Assembly: GCA_021786335.1 (NCBI GenBank)
Contig: JAJYNM010000008.1
Location: 1 to 26,367 of the forward strand
Length of the DNA stretch: 26,367 bases
Direction: 5' to 3'
DNA from: an archaeon
GTDB taxonomy: Archaea > Thermoproteota > Nitrososphaeria > Nitrososphaerales > UBA183
Numbering within the stretch: position 1 is the stretch's first letter; each line of letters starts with the position of its first letter. The notes beneath the pieces were generated by a model. It was not told the DNA's origin and did not search any database. It worked only from the letters and a program-made list of their open reading frames with translations. The position numbers and the translations under genes were made by a program. This document shows positions 24,203 through 26,367 of the stretch, piece after piece.

Positions 24203-24283
24203 GCCGCCAGACCCTCCCTTGCCCGGATTCAACCCTTCTGGTCTGAAGGAAGACGTATACGTCGCCGTGGAGGGGCTGCGGGT

Positions 24284-24418
24284 GTGCCGGTCTGCCCAAA
24301 GTGCGGGAAGTTGATCAGCGCCAAGAAGTTCAAGAGGCACTTGGAACGGTGCGGTTCGACTCACAAGCACCACACGGCGCCACTCGCGTCGGGGGACAAC
24401 TTCCTCGAGCGGGTATGA
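24284..24418 (+). CDS. 44-aa CCHC zinc finger protein
   Basis: Reads MPVCPKCGKLISAKKFKRHL, ERCGSTHKHHTAPLASGDNF, LERV. Cys4, Cys7, His19 and Cys23 form a single CCHC finger, followed by a basic, His-rich turn. It could bind nucleic acid or another protein; no named family is assigned. The GTG start lies about 27 bp after the palindromic gtatac near 24256, which may also serve the divergent tag gene, so a leaderless mRNA is likely. The frame has no earlier start that keeps the motif near the N-terminus. The tRNA-Asp gene starts 39 bp after its stop. Confidence 0.68.
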   Translation: MPVCPKCGKLISAKKFKRHLERCGSTHKHHTAPLASGDNFLERV

Positions 24419-24432
24419 AGCTTAAAACCACC
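24419..24432 (+). promoter_or_regulatory. TATA-like box of tRNA-Asp
   Basis: The sequence agcttaaaacc has an AT-rich core about 32 bp before the first base of the tRNA, the usual distance for an archaeal tRNA promoter. It begins at the stop of the zinc finger gene. Confidence 0.55.
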
Positions 24433-24493
24433 CTGTGAGCCAGCCCTTTTTCAGGTGCCCTGGTCGTATAGAGGTCAGTATGCTGCCCTGTCA

Positions 24494-24513
24494 TCGGCTG
24501 CGAGCCGACAGAG
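24494..24513 (+). other. tRNA intron 1, canonical position 37/38 (BHB)
   Basis: The intron is tcggctgcgagccgacagag. Exon CTGT (24488-24491) pairs with intron ACAG (24508-24511) as the central 4-bp helix. The 5' bulge is C-A-T (24492-24494) and the 3' bulge A-G-C (24512-24514); cuts fall after the second base of each. The inner hairpin is CGGCT/AGCCG with a GCG loop. The outer helix is the anticodon stem. Confidence 0.92.
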
Positions 24514-24534
24514 CGGCAGCGACCCGGGTTCGAA

Positions 24535-24550
24535 ATCGCTGAGACGAAAG
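24535..24550 (+). other. tRNA intron 2, T-loop position 59/60 (BHB)
   Basis: The intron is atcgctgagacgaaag. Exon TTCG (24529-24532, T-loop bases 54-57) pairs with intron CGAA (24545-24548) as the 4-bp central helix. The bulges are A-A-A (24533-24535) and A-G-T (24549-24551), cut after the second base. The outer helix is the T stem. The inner helix is only two pairs (TC/GA) closing a GCTGA loop, so this is a minimal BHB. Removing it restores TTCGAAT followed by CCCGG. Confidence 0.88.
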
Positions 24551-24754
24551 TCCCGGCCAGGGCGCCTACGTTTCGACTTCGATCCTCCACCGTTAAAAGG
24601 CGAGAGCCTCCTTTCCCTCATGAGCGGGAAATGGGGCTACGACATCCACGGATACGCATAGAAGGTGGAGCTGTACCCGGCACAGATATCCGTGTCCAGC
24701 GTCCGCAGATTCGGACGAGAGTTACCCTGGCCCTGCAAGGCTTCTGTCCCAGGG

Positions 24755-25000
24755 TCAAAGAGGATGAGCCCAATCGGGCCCTTTCCTCCGTTTCACGACG
24801 TTGTAGGCCAACGTCCCCCTGTCAAGCTGGTCTGCGTGGTCAGGACATACCGTTACTCTGATCTCGTTTCGCGTCAAGGTCGAGACGACAACATACTCCC
24901 ACCCCGCAATGACATGTGGCCTCCCCTCATCTTCGCATAGTGTGCATACGAACTCCACACCCCCGGTCGAAGACACAATCCGTCTTCTTAGGTCCTCCAT
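24755..25000 (-). CDS. 81-aa zinc-binding protein
   Basis: From the ATG at 25000: MEDLRRRIVSSTGGVEFVCT, LCEDEGRPHVIAGWEYVVVS, TLTRNEIRVTVCPDHADQLD, RGTLAYNVVKRRKGPDWAHP, L. Cys19-x2-Cys22 and Cys52-x2-His55, separated by two predicted strands, make a zinc-ribbon-like site; the tail is basic. No named family is recognised. The frame is open up to 25252, but the upstream part is Ala/Arg-rich and unlike protein, so the ATG at 25000 is preferred. The function is unknown; a nucleic-acid-binding role is a guess. Confidence 0.6.
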   Translation of the reverse strand: MEDLRRRIVSSTGGVEFVCTLCEDEGRPHVIAGWEYVVVSTLTRNEIRVTVCPDHADQLDRGTLAYNVVKRRKGPDWAHPL

Positions 25001-25533
25001 CAAATGTCGCCTAGTACCTAGAGTCGCTGTGCGGACGGCGGGATTCCTTATTCTTTGTGGTGTTGTTTCACTGCTATTACAGTGTTCCGCCAACCGCGCT
25101 GCAATTGGCGCAAGAGGGCGGCCGTTCTGCAAGCGGCCTTCGCAGCCCTTTCCTGCTACCGCACCCCATCTCCAGGCCATCCAGGTCCTCCCCCAGTCGA
25201 TGGCCCGACATGCTGTCTCGGTGGCACTCCTTGAGTTCGTCGCGGTCAGCATCGTAATATCCAGGAACTCAAGTAAGAGACAGGAGGAGTTTCTCGAAAA
25301 ATACCTGGAAGAAGGAAGCTCGTAGCGGAGAGCCCCAAGCAGCGGAGCTCCTTCTGATCCCTGGTTCCTTTCGCCAATTGGGCCAAGATTGCCGCGCCTT
25401 CAGTTGCGAAGAACGCCCCAATGGCCTTGAGTATCAAACTGGTAGTCCTCCGCCGGCGTTCGTCCCGCGTGTCACGGTGCTGCCCTGTACCATGAAACTC
25501 GACGCGACCTCGCCGGGTGCTTGCAGTTGTTGC
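25001..25533. other. region with only doubtful small ORFs
   Basis: Apart from the 41-aa frame at 25200-25325 and an opposing minus frame (25246-25437, starting ILKAIGAFFATEGAAILAQL), I see nothing definite. Frames on both strands look partly protein-like, which suggests decayed coding sequence. I see no RNA gene or clear repeat. Confidence 0.45.
25200..25325 (+). CDS. possible 41-aa helical protein
   Basis: Reads MARHAVSVALLEFVAVSIVI, SRNSSKRQEEFLEKYLEEGS, S. It has a hydrophobic helix followed by a charged amphipathic helix, a pattern of small membrane-associated proteins. The frame is open for a long way upstream without protein-like sequence, and no promoter or ribosome binding site stands out. 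It could equally be the C-terminal tail of a decayed gene. Confidence 0.28.
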   Translation: MARHAVSVALLEFVAVSIVISRNSSKRQEEFLEKYLEEGSS

Positions 25534-25965
25534 CTAGAGATGGGGGAAAAATGAAGAAGGAACGGTCAAACCGAAGAGAACTCCGAGAATCACGCTGATG
25601 ATAGCAAAGATGATTATCGAGAGTATGGCTATCCCGAGTCCGCCCAGCCAGCCTGTTCCGAAGCTTGATTTGTACACCCAAATCCAGGCTATGAAGGCCA
25701 AGATCAACGCGATGACGTACGCCCCCGGACCGATCACCGTTCCCAGGAAGAAATCCACCACGATCAAGACCACAAAGTAGACTATTGGGCCGACCAGGGT
25801 GGCGACCATAGCGTCACCAAAGGTGGACTTCCCCGCAGTTACCGCCTTGCCCGCCAGCCACGCCGGTATCGAGATGACTATCCACAGGATGACAAGGCCG
25901 ATGATGGTCACAAGCAGGCCCGTCAAGGTCAGGCTTCCTAGGCCGGGAAGGACTAGGCTGCTCAA
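25534..25965 (-). CDS. four-helix membrane protein
   Basis: 143 aa with four to five hydrophobic helices: TGLLVTIIGLVILWIVISIP, VATLVGPIVYFVVLIVVDFF, YVIALILAFIAWIWVY, LGIAILSIIIFAIISVILGV. Glycine pairs and a short loop with AGKAVTAGKSTFGDA are the only notable features. Such proteins occur widely in archaea without known function. The start is TTG at 25965, about 32 bp downstream of a clear ctttataag TATA box (25994-26002), so the mRNA is leaderless or nearly so. Confidence 0.8.
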   Translation of the reverse strand: MSSLVLPGLGSLTLTGLLVTIIGLVILWIVISIPAWLAGKAVTAGKSTFGDAMVATLVGPIVYFVVLIVVDFFLGTVIGPGAYVIALILAFIAWIWVYKSSFGTGWLGGLGIAILSIIIFAIISVILGVLFGLTVPSSFFPHL

Positions 25966-25993
25966 CGCTTTCCTGTTCCAGGCCTTCTCGTCT

Positions 25994-26002
25994 TATAAAG
26001 AT
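25994..26002 (-). promoter_or_regulatory. TATA box of the four-helix membrane protein gene
   Basis: On the minus strand it reads ctttataag, a near-consensus archaeal TATA box about 32 bp before the TTG start at 25965. No ribosome binding site lies between them. Confidence 0.6.
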
Positions 26003-26367
26003 TGAAACACCACACAGCAGTCGAGTGTGGACTTGCCTTTTATCGGCGGCATGCGGTAGCCGGTCTGCTCGGTTGCGTCTTGTGACCCGACACGTTGTAC
26101 TCTCTCGCGCCCTCTTCCTCAGGGACGAATTCGCCAGTTCACATTTGCACGAGCGAACGACTAGTTCTAGGGTAGACCAGCCATCGCGTGTTCTGACGAG
26201 ACTTGGCCCGCCCCTGTGGTCTGCTCCGTTCTTGTGCCGGACTCCGTTCTTGTGCCGGAGCTAGTGTGGTGCTCACTTTCCTAACAAAGAACCTCTCATC
26301 GTATGAAGTTGTAATCGGCATGGAATACTGCTACAAGATGACATCAACATCTAAGATGGATATGCCA
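26003..26367. other. gene-poor end of window
   Basis: No supported gene. It contains the 18-bp tandem duplication at 26224-26259. A frame starting with an ATG at 26320 (MEYCYKMTSTSKMDMP) runs off the window end and might be the start of a gene, but 16 codons are too few to judge. Confidence 0.4.
26224..26259 (+). repeat. perfect 18-bp tandem duplication
   Basis: Two adjacent identical copies of ctccgttcttgtgccgga (26224-26241 and 26242-26259). The unit is a multiple of three, so it would not break a frame, but no gene is evident. Most likely a replication-slippage event. Confidence 0.9.

Larger units (their letters stand above)
24457..24564 (+). tRNA. tRNA-Asp (GTC) with two introns
   Basis: Acceptor strands are GCCCTGG (24457-24463) and CCAGGGC (24557-24563) with discriminator G73 at 24564; CCA is not encoded. 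The D stem GTAT/GTAT (24466-24469 with 24478-24481) contains the U13-G22 and G10-U25 wobble pairs typical of tRNA-Asp. The anticodon stem is CTGCC (24483-24487) with GGCAG (24515-24519), and the anticodon GTC is at 24490-24492. The T stem is CCGGG (24524-24528) with CCCGG (24552-24556). The mature molecule forms only if two insertions are removed: 20 nt at position 37/38 and 16 nt at 59/60. Both have 3-nt bulge, 4-bp helix, 3-nt bulge geometry for the archaeal tRNA-splicing endonuclease. Confidence 0.93.

Noticed and set aside
23645..24418. 257-codon plus-strand frame across tag
   Set aside because: All but the last 44 codons are antisense to the Tag glycosylase; only the C-terminal zinc finger part has its own start and promoter-like box and is kept.
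24620..24661. 13-codon ORF (MSGKWGYDIHGYA) after the tRNA
   Set aside because: A ttaaaagg TATA-like box lies about 27 bp upstream, but the frame is too short to judge and does not continue into any recognisable protein.
26320..26367. start of a gene running off the window end
   Set aside because: Only 16 codons are visible, without a clear promoter or motif.
1..26367. CRISPR array, rRNA gene or replication origin
   Set aside because: No regularly spaced repeats, no rRNA-like sequence and no origin-type repeat cluster with Orc1/Cdc6 gene were seen.

Overview
The window looks like a high-GC archaeal chromosome segment. The strongest evidence is a tRNA-Asp gene with two introns, each bounded by a textbook bulge-helix-bulge (BHB) motif. 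Further evidence is a class III signal peptide pilin, many TATA-like boxes 25-35 bp before start codons with no ribosome binding site (leaderless mRNAs), many GTG/TTG starts, archaeal winged-helix/membrane proteins, F420-type enzymes and a Sulfolobus-like KDG aldolase. A TACK-group archaeon (Nitrososphaerota or Bathyarchaeia-like) is my inference; no rRNA or ribosomal marker is present to settle it.

Layout. 1-1021: an F420-dependent NADP reductase-like gene (cut by the window edge) overlaps a PPOX-fold flavin/F420 enzyme. 1022-3311 is a decayed stretch: a pilin-like gene whose frame breaks, a small acidic ORF, a frameshifted 45-codon zinc microprotein and a remnant of a VirB4-type conjugation ATPase. 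3419-5380: a three-part class III nucleotidyl cyclase/TolB-like/TPR protein. 5509-8746 is mobile or degenerate DNA: a winged-helix fragment, a complete IS (5716-7075, 32-33 bp inverted repeats, intact DDE transposase), two tRNA-end-like direct repeats, a frameshifted helical gene and about 1.2 kb without a convincing gene.

8747-11954: an RMD1/DUF155-like membrane protein is divergent from an arsenic operon (arsR-acr3-arsC). The two start codons flank one AT-rich, near-symmetric TATA element. 11893-14529: a GH38 alpha-mannosidase converges on and overlaps arsC. 14701-15666: an intact paralogue of the zinc microprotein, then a PH-like/winged-helix protein.

15840-22483 (all minus) looks like a cell-surface region: a secreted N-glycosylation-sequon-rich protein, a winged-helix/2-TM protein, an MFS transporter, a GT4 glycosyltransferase and a UDP-sulfoquinovose synthase. 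The last three are close enough to be one operon for making and using a sulfosugar. Upstream are a winged-helix protein and a polytopic membrane protein with overlapping ends.

22683-26367: KDG aldolase-like gene, Tag-type 3-methyladenine glycosylase, a 44-aa CCHC zinc finger protein, the two-intron tRNA-Asp, an 81-aa zinc protein, a four-helix membrane protein, and gene-poor sequence with an 18-bp tandem duplication.

The items most worth follow-up are the two-intron tRNA-Asp, the zinc microprotein pair (one copy broken by a single base) within a set of small, apparently leaderless zinc proteins, the sulfoquinovose operon, and the shared leaderless promoter at the arsenic operon.
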